Positions 17,478-26,594 are shown, counted from the first letter of the stretch. The stretch: 39,344 nt of DNA from Ruminococcus sp. (GCA_017516465.1 JAFXCR010000038.1:1-39344), one strand, 5' to 3'. A program made the numbers and translations. Notes: generated by a model not told the origin, from the letters alone.

Positions 17478-17506
17478 TTGACTATAATAAATTTTGAATG
17501 TATAAT
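17478..17506 (+). promoter_or_regulatory. Sigma-A promoter for ptsH
   Basis: TTGACT (17478-17483) and TATAAT (17501-17506) with 17 bp spacing. The preceding 200 bp (17278-17477) is AT-rich and shows no gene, hairpin terminator or repeat. Confidence 0.85.
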
Positions 17507-17536
17507 GATATCAGCAAAGGAAAGCAAAAGCGATCC

Positions 17537-17592
17537 GCCCTCAATGTAAGTGCGGCGCTGTCTGTACTTGCATATTCAGCGTTTGAGAGGGC
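17537..17592 (+). promoter_or_regulatory. Rod-like hairpin in the ptsH leader
   Basis: GCCCTC (17537-17542) pairs with GAGGGC (17587-17592), and inside it TGTAAGT (17545-17551) pairs with ACTTGCA (17566-17572). The structure ends 15 nt before the AGGAG of ptsH. It lacks a T-run, so it is not a terminator; it may stabilise the mRNA or be a binding site. Not a riboswitch class I recognise. Confidence 0.5.
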
Positions 17593-17620
17593 TGAAATTA
17601 AGTGAATAGGAGAGTTGTAT

Positions 17621-17893
17621 ATGTTTGTAAAGGAAGTAATGGTTAAGAATCAGGTTGGCCTTCACGCAAGACCTGCAACCTTCTTCATCCAGAAGGCTAA
17701 TGAATTCAAGTCATCTATCTGGATCGAAAAGGAAGAGCGCAGAGTCAACGCTAAGAGCCTCCTCGGAATTCTTTCTCTTGGTATCGTAGGCGGAACCAGC
17801 ATCAAGGTTATAGCTGATGGTGCTGACGAAAAGACTGCTGTTGATTCACTTGTTGAACTCGTAGACAGCGGTTTCAGCGAGGAAAACAGATAA
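17621..17893 (+). CDS. ptsH: Phosphocarrier protein HPr (PTS)
   Basis: A 90-residue protein. The phosphorylated histidine is exactly H15 in GLHARPA, and the regulatory serine is S46 in NAKSLLGILSLG, the site used by HPr kinase/phosphorylase in Firmicutes for carbon catabolite control. H15 shows it is HPr and not the histidine-less paralogue Crh. ATG at 17621 follows AGGAG by 8 nt; the TTG two codons upstream is less suitable. The gene stands alone with its own promoter and terminator; ptsI is not adjacent as it is in many bacteria. Confidence 0.92.
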   Translation: MFVKEVMVKNQVGLHARPATFFIQKANEFKSSIWIEKEERRVNAKSLLGILSLGIVGGTSIKVIADGADEKTAVDSLVELVDSGFSEENR

Positions 17894-17925
17894 TTATTTC
17901 CACCCTTAATGATTTCCGATAATTT

Positions 17926-17953
17926 CCGGCCGTTACATTTTTGTAACGACCGG
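17926..17953 (+). terminator. Terminator between ptsH and spoIVB
   Basis: CCGGCCGTTAC (17926-17936) pairs with GTAACGACCGG (17943-17953) with one mismatch around a short T-rich loop, followed by TTTTATTTT. It lies between converging genes and is oriented best for ptsH. Confidence 0.75.
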
Positions 17954-17960
17954 TTTTATT

Positions 17961-19184
17961 TTAGCTGTTAAGATATTCAACCATATTATCGGCAAAAACT
18001 GCATATCCTCTTGTCGGATCAGCTACAAAAACATGAGTTACTGCTCCTATGAGACGTCCGTTCTGTATTATCGGACTGCCGCTCATCCCCTGAATTATAC
18101 CGCCTGATTTCTTCAAAAGACGCTTATCGGTTATCCTTACAACCATGTTCTTTGTTCCTTCTCCGCTGAGATCTATGCTCTCGATTTCTACCTTGTACTT
18201 ATCGGGAGTATTTCCACTGACGGTTGTGAGAATTTCCGCTTCACCGGTCGTTATATCCTGACGATATCCCATGACGTATTCACAGGAATTACCGCAAAGT
18301 TCTTCAATGCCTTTTTCATTAAGACAGCCATATACTCCGCAGCTGCTGTTGCGTTCAAGAACACCATAGCTTCCGCTTGAAAAACTTCCGCGAAGTTCGC
18401 CGGGAATTCCCTTTTCACCCTTGCGTGCCTCTGTTATCTCAACGGGAACGGCTTCTCCGCTGTATACAGGCACAAACCCTCCAGTATCGGAATCACAGAT
18501 GGGATGTCCGAGTCCGGCAAATTCGCCGGTTTCCTTGTTGATAAAGGTCATCGTACCTATTCCGGCTATGCTGTCACGAACCCACATTCCTCCACGCCAC
18601 ATATTGTTCTTTTCAGAAAATACGGGACGAAGCTGTACGGTAAATTCATCGTCATTACGGCTGACTTGCAAGTTGATTTTTCTTCCGCCGCTTTGCGAAA
18701 TTATCTCCTGTAAGCGGCTGTTGGATACAAGAGCTTCTCCGTCTGCCGATTTAATAATATCTCCGGTCATAATTCCGGCATCCTCCGCAGGACAGCTCGT
18801 TTTGCCGCTAATATCCGTAACTGCTCCAAGCTCAGTGACCATAACTCCGTCCATAAGAAGCTTTATTCCGAAGGGATATCCGCACGGAATCAACACAGGA
18901 GCTTCTTTTTCCGTCACACTGACGCTCTTTACAGGAATCGCACCAAAAAGCGATAGCGTTACCTGCTTTGTTTCCGGAAATCCGCCGGATGTCTGCATGA
19001 CGGACGCCGGACTTACTGAACAGCTTATTTCCGGATATTCTGCGATTTTAAGCTCTGAAGCCGGCTCGATAGTCACCGCCGACGGAAGCTTCGACGAATA
19101 ATATCCGGCTGTTCCGAAAAGACAGAGAAATGCCGCCGAAAGCATTGTTCCAACCGACCTGATTATTTTTCTTTTTAGCTGCAT
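17961..19184 (-). CDS. spoIVB: SpoIVB-type sporulation serine peptidase (family S55)
   Basis: A 407-residue protein with an N-terminal membrane anchor (about 10-27), a PDZ domain (about 110-195, GIMTGDIIKSADGEAL) and an S55 peptidase domain. The domain shows GLGHPICDSDTG with the likely catalytic His, and GIIQGMSGSPIIQNG with the catalytic Ser near residue 370. SpoIVB is secreted into the intermembrane space of the forespore and triggers pro-sigma-K processing by cleaving SpoIVFA. AAGGA precedes the ATG. Spo0A, the usual neighbour, is not here. No clear sigma-F or sigma-G promoter was found in the 126-bp divergent gap. It is the strongest sign in the window that the organism carries sporulation genes. 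Confidence 0.88.
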   Translation of the reverse strand: MQLKRKIIRSVGTMLSAAFLCLFGTAGYYSSKLPSAVTIEPASELKIAEYPEISCSVSPASVMQTSGGFPETKQVTLSLFGAIPVKSVSVTEKEAPVLIPCGYPFGIKLLMDGVMVTELGAVTDISGKTSCPAEDAGIMTGDIIKSADGEALVSNSRLQEIISQSGGRKINLQVSRNDDEFTVQLRPVFSEKNNMWRGGMWVRDSIAGIGTMTFINKETGEFAGLGHPICDSDTGGFVPVYSGEAVPVEITEARKGEKGIPGELRGSFSSGSYGVLERNSSCGVYGCLNEKGIEELCGNSCEYVMGYRQDITTGEAEILTTVSGNTPDKYKVEIESIDLSGEGTKNMVVRITDKRLLKKSGGIIQGMSGSPIIQNGRLIGAVTHVFVADPTRGYAVFADNMVEYLNS

Positions 19185-19310
19185 TCTTAGATTCCTTTCC
19201 TCTTAATAAGACAGAAATCCGAAAGGTATCCGGATCCTGTCGAAGATTATTATATTTCATTTGCACCGGATTACTATTGCAAATCTTTTCAATAAAATGG
19301 AGATTTCACC

Positions 19311-19826
19311 ATGAAAAAAATTCACAGAAAACAAAAACCAATCATGACAGCAGCAAAGCTTCTGCTTATCATGCTTACCGCTGTCTATCCCTTTTTTATG
19401 ACTATGATGACCGGTATCGGAATCCTCAGCAAAAGCGAAAGCTATGGCAGTAAAATCACATTCTGCGGTGCGGCTTTTGTGATATCAGGAGCAGCCATGA
19501 CAACAGCGGCGATACTCTGTCTTTTCAGAAAAAGCCGGACAAATCTGCTGTCAATGATTATCGCTCTGCCGGCATTCGCTGTCTGCATGACGACACTTCA
19601 CAAGCTTGTGTCTCATGCAGAATCTGCCGGCTGGATGGGACATGGTATGTACTCTGCCATTCCGGTAGCAGATATGTACAGACAACGTATTTTCCCCGTT
19701 ATACTGCCGTTTCTGCTGACTCTTACTATCGCTGCAATACAGTATTTTTCCTACTCCGCCGCAGAAGAACGTCGTGAAAAAAAATGCAGCAAAAGTGCTC
19801 CTGCACCGAAAATTATTGATTCATGA
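19311..19826 (+). CDS. Small membrane protein of unknown function
   Basis: A 171-residue protein with four probable membrane segments: about 14-36, 48-68, 77-97 and 127-149. Both termini are basic, the C-terminal tail containing RREKKCSKS. GGAGA lies 7 nt before the ATG. I recognise no family motif. It is divergent from spoIVB across 126 bp and separated from the leuA leader by a promoter of its own, so it is probably monocistronic. Co-expression with sporulation genes is possible but nothing in the sequence shows it. Confidence 0.6.
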   Translation: MKKIHRKQKPIMTAAKLLLIMLTAVYPFFMTMMTGIGILSKSESYGSKITFCGAAFVISGAAMTTAAILCLFRKSRTNLLSMIIALPAFAVCMTTLHKLVSHAESAGWMGHGMYSAIPVADMYRQRIFPVILPFLLTLTIAAIQYFSYSAAEERREKKCSKSAPAPKIIDS

Positions 19827-19892
19827 TTTATTGTTGACGAATTTCCGGAATTTATTCAGCTGTAAATTTTATGAAATATTTTCAAAAAACTC

Positions 19893-19921
19893 TTGACAAA
19901 TCAAAAATCGACTGCTATAAT
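19893..19921 (+). promoter_or_regulatory. Sigma-A promoter for the leuA T-box transcript
   Basis: Consensus TTGACA (19893-19898) and TATAAT (19916-19921) with 17 bp spacing, about 20 bp before the first stem of the T-box leader. Confidence 0.9.
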
Positions 19922-19939
19922 AATGTCAATATTGAAAAT

Positions 19940-20209
19940 GCGATGAAGGGAAATAAAGCCTGTATAATTTTCACAGAGAGCTGTCGGTGGTGAAAGACAG
20001 TAAAACAAAACAGGTCATAGCTCCTCCCTGAGCATCCGGCTGAAAACCGCTTTGCGGAAATTAGGTTTGGACGGCTTCTCCCGTTACAGAGATATGCGTT
20101 AATCCGACGCAGATGAGTGGGTGCAATGCACCAAGAAGAGTGGTACCACGGAGTATCTCAGTTTGCAGCTTCGTCTCTTCCATACCTTGTGTATGGAGGA
20201 GGCTTTTTT
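19940..20209 (+). promoter_or_regulatory. T-box riboswitch, leucine specifier, upstream of leuA
   Basis: The leader starts with the usual purine-rich GATGAAGGGAAATAAAGCC, has a long stem I with the pattern GGTGGTGAAAGACAGTA, and ends stem I with CTGAGC. The specifier is read as CTC (20021-20023), five nucleotides before TGAGC, the normal distance, which codes for leucine. The T-box sequence GAGTGGTACCACG is at 20138-20150. The terminator is CTCTTCCATAC (20175-20185) pairing with GTATGGAGGAG (20191-20201), followed by TTTTTT. Uncharged tRNA-Leu would bind the specifier and the T-box and stabilise the antiterminator, turning leuA on during leucine shortage. Confidence 0.92.
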
Positions 20210-20248
20210 ATTATCTGATCGGATTAAAAATGATTGGAGGAAAATTTT

Positions 20249-21910
20249 ATGAAAAACATAAACAAGTACACCCGCCAGTTCTTTGAAGCTCCGGCAACTC
20301 AGATGAAATGGACTAAAAAATCATGTATCGAAAAAGCTCCCATCTGGTGCAGCGTCGATCTGCGTGACGGCAATCAGGCTCTTATAATCCCCATGAGTCT
20401 CGGTGAAAAACTTGAATTCTTCAGCAAGCTCGTTGAACTTGGCTTCAAGGAAATTGAAATCGGTTTTCCTGCCGCCTCCGAAACAGAATACGACTTCTGC
20501 CGTACACTTATCGAACAGAATATGATTCCCGATGACGTTACTATTCAGGTACTTACTCAGTCAAGAAAACACATCATCCACAAGACCTTTGAGGCTCTCA
20601 AGGGATGCAAAAATGCTATCGTTCATCTCTATAATTCGACCTCTCTCGCTCAGCGTGAACAGGTTTTCCGCAAGAGCAAGGAGGAAATCATTGAAATCGC
20701 TGTGACAGGTGCAAGGCTCTGCAAGGAATACCGTGAAAAATATGAGGGTAACTTCCGTTTTGAGTATTCCCCCGAAAGCTTTACCGGTACTGAACCGGAA
20801 TTCGCACTGGAGGTCTGCAATGCCGTACTCGATATATGGCAGCCGACTCCCGATGACAAGGCGATAATCAATCTGCCGGTAACTGTGCAGCTCTCAATGC
20901 CGCACGTCTACGCAAATCAAGTTGAATATATGTGCGACAACCTCAGATACAGGGAAAACGTTATCGTTTCGCTCCACCCCCACAACGACAGAGGATGTGC
21001 TGTCGCCGATACCGAAATGGGACTCCTCGCCGGTGCTGACCGTGTTGAGGGAACTCTTTTCGGAAACGGCGAAAGAACAGGCAACGTTGATATCATCACC
21101 CTTGCCATGAATATGTACTCTCAGGGCGTTGATCCGGAGCTTGATTTCTCTGATATCCCGTCAATTACGGAGCTTTACACCAAGGTCACAAGAATGGAAG
21201 TCCATGAGCGCTCACCCTATTCCGGAAAGCTCGTTTTTGCGGCATTCAGCGGCTCTCATCAGGACGCTATCGCAAAGGGCATGAAGTGGCGTGAGGACGG
21301 TAATTCCGAGCACTGGACAGTTCCCTATCTTCCCATTGATCCGGAAGATGTCGGCAGAGAATATTCCGCTGATGTTATCAGAATCAACAGTCAGTCAGGC
21401 AAAGGCGGCATTGGTTACATCCTTGAAACACGCTTCGGATATAATCTTCCCAAGAAAATGCGTGAGGCTCTCGGATACATGGTCAAGAGTGTTTCCGACC
21501 ACAAGCACAAGGAGCTTCTTCCCGACGAGATCTACCAGATATTCAAGACGAATTTCGTGGATATCACCGAGCCGCTTAAAATCACGAAAACAAGCTACGA
21601 CCGCAGCTACGGCATTGAAGCGACTGTAAGTCTTGAATTCAACGGCAGAGTTGCTTCTGCCACAAACAATGGTAATGGTCGTCTTGACGCCGTGAGCAAC
21701 GCTATCCGTTCCTATACCGGAATTGATTACAGCATCAACACCTATACGGAGCACGCTCTTGAGGTCGGCTCGGCTTCAAAGGCTGTTTCTTATGTGGAAA
21801 TTATCGGCGAAAACGGAAGCAGCTTCTGGGGAACAGGTATTGATACCGATATCGTGGAATCTTCCATTAAAGCTCTCGTAAGTGCTGTAAACAATATGCT
21901 TAAAGGCTGA
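20249..21910 (+). CDS. leuA: 2-isopropylmalate synthase (long-form LeuA)
   Basis: A 553-residue protein of the DRE-TIM metallolyase family, matching the longer LeuA type (about 550 residues) found in yeast and many Gram-positives. It has the HMGL-like signature DLRDGNQAL, the metal-site motif SLHPHNDRGCA and GTLFGNGERTGNVD, and a C-terminal LeuA dimer regulatory domain (about 430-553) that normally senses leucine. It condenses acetyl-CoA with 2-oxoisovalerate, committing carbon to leucine. ATG at 20249 follows TTGGAGG; the TTG five codons upstream is part of that ribosome binding site. Expression is controlled by the T-box leader. The remaining leu genes (leuC, leuD, leuB) are about 7 kb downstream. 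Confidence 0.93.
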   Translation: MKNINKYTRQFFEAPATQMKWTKKSCIEKAPIWCSVDLRDGNQALIIPMSLGEKLEFFSKLVELGFKEIEIGFPAASETEYDFCRTLIEQNMIPDDVTIQVLTQSRKHIIHKTFEALKGCKNAIVHLYNSTSLAQREQVFRKSKEEIIEIAVTGARLCKEYREKYEGNFRFEYSPESFTGTEPEFALEVCNAVLDIWQPTPDDKAIINLPVTVQLSMPHVYANQVEYMCDNLRYRENVIVSLHPHNDRGCAVADTEMGLLAGADRVEGTLFGNGERTGNVDIITLAMNMYSQGVDPELDFSDIPSITELYTKVTRMEVHERSPYSGKLVFAAFSGSHQDAIAKGMKWREDGNSEHWTVPYLPIDPEDVGREYSADVIRINSQSGKGGIGYILETRFGYNLPKKMREALGYMVKSVSDHKHKELLPDEIYQIFKTNFVDITEPLKITKTSYDRSYGIEATVSLEFNGRVASATNNGNGRLDAVSNAIRSYTGIDYSINTYTEHALEVGSASKAVSYVEIIGENGSSFWGTGIDTDIVESSIKALVSAVNNMLKG

Positions 21911-21972
21911 TAAAAAAACTGGCTCAAAACTGTAAAAACTCACCAAAATATTTCTGGATACAATCATTTGTA

Positions 21973-22001
21973 TTGATTTTATTAACCGAAGGTGTTATAA
22001 T
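21973..22001 (+). promoter_or_regulatory. Sigma-A promoter for the ilv leader transcript
   Basis: TTGATT (21973-21978) and TATAAT (21996-22001) with 17 bp spacing, 63 bp after leuA. The expected transcription start is about 10 nt before the inverted-repeat element at 22018. Confidence 0.8.
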
Positions 22002-22017
22002 TTAAATAAGAATATTC

Positions 22018-22192
22018 AAGGCAATACCGCACAAAGCTTGTGCGAAAGATGTGCAGACAGATTTTTCGTCAGATTGTATAGAAATATCGAAGGCATACTG
22101 ACGTATGTCAAGAGATTTCTGTGCAAAATGACGGAAAATATACAAACAGATTTCGTGCAAAGCCGTCAGGCGTGCTTTGTGCGGCATTGCCT
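22018..22192 (+). repeat. Inverted-repeat element, MITE-like, copy 2 (about 175 bp)
   Basis: The left end AAGGCAATACCGCACAAAGC (22018-22037) is identical to copy 1 at 9223-9242. The right end (22174-22192) matches it inverted at 18 of 19 positions. The right subterminal block GTGCAAAGCCGTC is also shared with copy 1. The longer interior contains nested pairings: TTTTCGTCA with TGACGGAAAA, AGAAAT with ATTTCT, and a terminal hairpin GGCATAC/GTATGTC. The whole element could fold into one long rod in the ilv leader RNA. No protein is encoded. Confidence 0.8.
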
Positions 22193-22219
22193 CAAAGTCT
22201 GAGCAAAGGAGCATTAATA

Positions 22220-22324
22220 ATGAAATCGGTCGTTATTCTTTCCGGTATAGTCATTATTAAGAGCGCAGTCATTACCATTTCCGACTGCCGCTTATCTTCA
22301 TTCTGCCCGCAGGACTTTGAGTAA
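22220..22324 (+). CDS. ilv leader peptide (34 residues, Val/Ile-rich)
   Basis: A small ORF with a good ribosome binding site (AAAGGAG, 7 nt before ATG) encodes MKSVVILSGIVIIKSAVITI followed by 14 ordinary residues. Of residues 4-20, four are Val, six Ile and one Leu. This is the composition of leader peptides such as E. coli ilvL, where ribosome stalling on scarce Val/Ile-tRNA decides whether downstream transcription continues. The ORF ends about 50 nt before a rho-independent terminator. It sits between a sigma-A promoter and ilvB. The function as an attenuator is supported by the RNA pairings described in the next entry. Confidence 0.85.
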   Translation: MKSVVILSGIVIIKSAVITISDCRLSSFCPQDFE

Positions 22325-22399
22325 TATTTGCCGGTACACTTTGCTGTACCCGTGCAGTGTCGCTTGAACAAAACCTCCGGCAGTCTGTCGGAGGTTTTT
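22265..22399 (+). promoter_or_regulatory. Transcription attenuator of ilvB (segments 1-4)
   Basis: Four segments can be read. Segment 1 is GCAGTC (22265-22270), inside the Ala16-Val17 codons. Segment 2 is GACTGCCG (22283-22290), just after the last Ile codon. Segment 3 contains CGGCAGTC (22378-22385). Segment 4 is CGGAGGTT (22389-22396). 1:2 pairs over 6 bp, 2:3 over 8 bp as an antiterminator, and 3:4 forms the terminator AACCTCCG/CGGAGGTT followed by TTTTTATATT. A ribosome stalled in the early Val/Ile codons would free segment 2 for pairing with 3 and allow ilvB expression; a ribosome reaching the stop codon would cover 2 and permit termination. Confidence 0.82.
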
Positions 22400-22454
22400 A
22401 TATTATAAATCAGGATGCACCGCCATCCTGAAACGTAAAGGATGAAACTTTATC

Positions 22455-24191
22455 ATGTTTATCTCAGGTGCAAAAATTATTGTAGAAACTCTCATTGAAC
22501 AGGGCTGCGATACCGTTTTCGGTTATCCGGGAGGTCAGGTTCTCAATATCTTCGATGAGCTTTACCTCAACAGCGATCGTATTAATCACGTCCTCGCTGC
22601 CCATGAACAGGGAGCCGCCCATGCTGCCGACGGATACGCAAGAGCTACCGGAAAGGTCGGAGTTGTTATTGCAACATCGGGTCCCGGTGCAACTAATCTC
22701 GTTACCGGAATCGCTACCGCTTATCTTGATTCTGTCCCTATGGTCGCTATTACCGGAAATGTTCCGTGCGACCTCATCGGCAGAGACAGTTTTCAGGAAG
22801 TTGATATTGTAGGTGTTACTATGCCTATCACAAAGCACAACTTCATCGTAAAGGATATAAACGAACTTGCTGATACTATCCGCATGGCTTTCAAAATCGC
22901 TAAATCAGGACGTCCCGGCCCCGTTGTCGTGGATATTCCCAAGGATGTCCAGATCGGAAAATGTGAGTTCGAGGCGCAGGCTCAGCCTGTAATTCCCTAT
23001 CCCGTTCTTTTCGCTGACGACGATCAGCTTAAAGAAGCTGCTGAAATGATAATGGCTGCTGAAAGACCTTACATCTACTTCGGCGGAGGTATCATCAGCG
23101 GCAGAGCTTCCGCAGAGGTTATGGCTCTTGCTGAAAAAATTGACGCTCCTATGGGATGCACTCTTATGGGACTTTCAGCTGTTCCGTATGACAACCCACG
23201 TTTCCTCGGAATGCAGGGTATGCACGGCCACTATGCCTCATCAATGGCACAGGATGAATCCGACCTCGTTATAGCTCTCGGTGCAAGATTCAGTGACAGA
23301 GCTACCGGCAACAAAAAACGATACAACAAGAATTTCAGAATAATACACATAGATATTGACGGTGCCGAGCTTCACAAAAATATTCCGGCTGAGCTTTCGA
23401 TCAACGCTGATATAAAGGACGCCGTTGAAAGACTCTGCTCTCTCGTGAATGAACAGAAACGTCCTCAGTGGAGCACCCGTATTTCTGAGCTTAAAGCTGA
23501 GGAAGAATGCCGCATAGAAAGTGCAAGAGAATGCTCCTTCCAGAAGGACTGCTCACAATGCACGAATCCCTGCCACAATACCGGAATTCCGGCAGAAAAC
23601 AGGCTTAATCCCTACGATATCATTGATATTGTAAGCTCCTATGCCAGAGACGCAATCGTTGCAACCGATGTCGGTCAGCATCAGATGTGGGCCGCACAGC
23701 GTTATCCCCTTAAAACACCAAGAACCTTCCTTACAAGCGGTGGTCTTGGTACTATGGGGTACGGTCTCGGTGCTGCTATCGGTGCCGCTGCCGCTTCCGG
23801 AAAATATTCCCTCCTCTTTACAGGCGACGGAAGCTTTGGCATGAATCTCAACGAGCTTGCAACTTCCGTTTCTCAGGGACTTCCTGTCGTTATCGTTATC
23901 ATGAACAACGGCGTTCTCGGAATGGTTCGTCAGTGGCAGACGCTTTTCTACGGAAAGCATTACTCCAATACCACTCTTAACCGTCAGACAGATTTCGTTA
24001 AGCTTGCAGAAGCATTCGGTGCAAAGGGCGTGAGGGTTTCCACAAAGGATGAACTCGAAAAGGCAGCAGAGGAGGCATTCTCATACGGAGGAACCTTCCT
24101 TATCGACTGTCTCGTGGACTGCAATGAATTCGTTCTTCCCATGCTTCCTCCCGGCGGTTCTATCGACGATATTATAACAGAAATCAAGTGA
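22455..24191 (+). CDS. ilvB: Acetolactate synthase large (catalytic) subunit
   Basis: A 578-residue thiamine-diphosphate enzyme. It has the catalytic glutamate E51 ([16 protein letters not shown]), a central FAD-binding domain ([13 protein letters not shown]) and the TPP/Mg motif [12 protein letters not shown]. It makes 2-acetolactate from two pyruvates and 2-aceto-2-hydroxybutyrate from pyruvate and 2-oxobutyrate, starting valine/leucine and isoleucine synthesis. An unusual cysteine cluster (C360, C366, C369, C373, with C352 nearby) lies in the linker before the TPP domain. AAAGGA lies about 12 nt before the ATG, a rather long spacing. Transcription is controlled by the leader-peptide attenuator upstream; ilvN follows directly. 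Confidence 0.93.
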   Translation: MFISGAKIIVETLIEQGCDTVFGYPGGQVLNIFDELYLNSDRINHVLAAHEQGAAHAADGYARATGKVGVVIATSGPGATNLVTGIATAYLDSVPMVAITGNVPCDLIGRDSFQEVDIVGVTMPITKHNFIVKDINELADTIRMAFKIAKSGRPGPVVVDIPKDVQIGKCEFEAQAQPVIPYPVLFADDDQLKEAAEMIMAAERPYIYFGGGIISGRASAEVMALAEKIDAPMGCTLMGLSAVPYDNPRFLGMQGMHGHYASSMAQDESDLVIALGARFSDRATGNKKRYNKNFRIIHIDIDGAELHKNIPAELSINADIKDAVERLCSLVNEQKRPQWSTRISELKAEEECRIESARECSFQKDCSQCTNPCHNTGIPAENRLNPYDIIDIVSSYARDAIVATDVGQHQMWAAQRYPLKTPRTFLTSGGLGTMGYGLGAAIGAAAASGKYSLLFTGDGSFGMNLNELATSVSQGLPVVIVIMNNGVLGMVRQWQTLFYGKHYSNTTLNRQTDFVKLAEAFGAKGVRVSTKDELEKAAEEAFSYGGTFLIDCLVDCNEFVLPMLPPGGSIDDIITEIK

Positions 24192-24201
24192 GGTGTGTGA
24201 T

Positions 24202-24705
24202 ATGGAACAGTATGTAATCGGCGTTATCGTTTCAAACGTTTCAGGTGTACTCTCCCGTGTTTCGGGAATGTTCACACGGCGAGGCTTCAATATCGACAGT
24301 CTTACCGTGGGTGAAACGGAATCAAGCAGCTTTTCGCGAATTACCATTGCCTTTCACGGTGATGAGTACCTGAAGGATCGCATCCTCCTTCAGCTCCGCA
24401 AGCTTCACGATGTCAAGGAAGTAGAAGTCCTCCGGAGCAGCGAAACTGTTGTCCGCGAGCTTCTTCTCATAAAGGTAAGAAATACTCCGCAGTCAAGACA
24501 GGATATCATGACAGCTGTTGAGATATTCCGATCAAAGATCGTTGATTATTCCACAACGGCTCTTGTGTGCGAGCTTACCGGCGAAACCTCGAAGATCGAC
24601 GCTTTTATTGATCTTCTCAAGCCCTACGGCATTATGGAAATGTGCCGCACAGGTCTTGTTGCTATCGAAAGAGGCGAAAACTGCCTTAAAACCAAACGAT
24701 TATAA
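24202..24705 (+). CDS. ilvN: Acetolactate synthase small (regulatory) subunit
   Basis: A 167-residue protein with an N-terminal ACT domain (VIGVIVSNVSGVLSRVSGMF and RRGFNIDSLTVG) and the C-terminal ALS_ss domain (EIFRSKIVDYS, GLVAIERGE). It binds the catalytic subunit, raises its activity and confers valine feedback inhibition. The ATG at 24202 follows GAGGTG, which overlaps the ilvB stop codon, giving a 10-bp gap and probable coupling. The GTG three codons upstream lies within that ribosome binding site and is less likely. Confidence 0.93.
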   Translation: MEQYVIGVIVSNVSGVLSRVSGMFTRRGFNIDSLTVGETESSSFSRITIAFHGDEYLKDRILLQLRKLHDVKEVEVLRSSETVVRELLLIKVRNTPQSRQDIMTAVEIFRSKIVDYSTTALVCELTGETSKIDAFIDLLKPYGIMEMCRTGLVAIERGENCLKTKRL

Positions 24706-24743
24706 TTGCCTGACAGCAATTACATATATTACTATTATAATAA

Positions 24744-25796
<1,053 letters not shown>

Positions 25797-25818
25797 GAAT
25801 TTTACTGTACCGGCAGAC

Positions 25819-25884
25819 GGGCGGCTTCAAGAGCCGCCCATGCTGGTCGGTCATACTATGAAACAGGACGCCCATCGGGCGTCC
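25819..25884 (+). repeat. Two GC-rich palindromes after ilvC
   Basis: GGGCGGCT (25819-25826) pairs with AGCCGCCC (25832-25839) around TCAAG; GGACGCCC (25866-25873) pairs with GGGCGTCC (25877-25884) around ATC. Neither has a T-run. The second belongs to the GGACG/CGTCC family found in other gaps of this window. They separate ilvC from an unrelated membrane protein gene. Confidence 0.75.
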
Positions 25885-25936
25885 GCATAGAATATGGGGT
25901 TATTTTAAGCAATACAGGGAAAATAAGGGGTATAAA

Positions 25937-26575
25937 GTGACAAGTTCATATATAAAAAAATTCAGACCGGATAAGCTTCATCTGATTTCGGCTGCATTGC
26001 TGCTCATCGCAATAATTCTTTTTATCAGCGGTGCTTACAGGGCGTTCCGCATAATGGGATGTGCAGATCAGTCAGAGCTTTTCAATGAAAGCGATGTCCG
26101 GAAAAACAGAAGTCTTACCTTCAGTGCAAAGCCTGTGGCGGGAGCGCTTGAAGGAACTGAAAATCATAATGCTATCGTTTTTGAACAGGTTTCCAAGGGG
26201 ATAATGTCAGATTATGAAATCATGATCGTAAATGTCGCCGGAAAATACAGGTATGTTGCCGTAGAAAAGGATTCCGAAGAACACCGCAGACTTATGAACG
26301 GTGAGGAAGTTACAGGATATTTTTCTGACAAATACAGCAGCGATTTTCTGGAATATATCTCTAAAATGGATGATTTTTACGACGAAAACAGCGTTATCGC
26401 CGAAAAGGAATGTTCTGATTCAGGAATTATAATCGTTGACCGTAACAAGGAAACAATGAGTTTTGCATGGGGATTCCCATTTCTTGCAGCAGGACTTCTT
26501 CTGCTGTATAAAGCCGGCAGTCCGTTTTTCTTTATGCCGGAGGATACTCCCGACAACAAGACAGAAAACAAATAA
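25937..26575 (+). CDS. Bitopic membrane protein of unknown function
   Basis: A 212-residue protein with a membrane segment near each end (about 15-36, [16 protein letters not shown]; and about 176-196, [17 protein letters not shown]) and a polar extracytoplasmic region of about 140 residues between them. I recognise no motif. The start is GTG at 25937, preceded by AAGGGG at 6-nt spacing. It lies between ilvC and ilvD on the same strand, 19 bp before the ilvD start, so it is probably co-transcribed with ilvD, although no reason for a membrane protein in this pathway is visible. Confidence 0.65.
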   Translation: MTSSYIKKFRPDKLHLISAALLLIAIILFISGAYRAFRIMGCADQSELFNESDVRKNRSLTFSAKPVAGALEGTENHNAIVFEQVSKGIMSDYEIMIVNVAGKYRYVAVEKDSEEHRRLMNGEEVTGYFSDKYSSDFLEYISKMDDFYDENSVIAEKECSDSGIIIVDRNKETMSFAWGFPFLAAGLLLLYKAGSPFFFMPEDTPDNKTENK

Positions 26576-26594
26576 ATTTTTTGAGGTGAAAAAA

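Noticed and set aside
18421-19101. 226-codon plus-strand frame opposite spoIVB
   Set aside because: The minus strand carries a full SpoIVB with PDZ and GMSGSP motifs; the plus frame has no recognisable domain.
19185-19310. Sporulation sigma promoter for spoIVB
   Set aside because: No pair of boxes matching sigma-F, sigma-G or sigma-A with acceptable spacing could be found; a TATAAT on the minus strand has a candidate -35 at 22 bp, too far.
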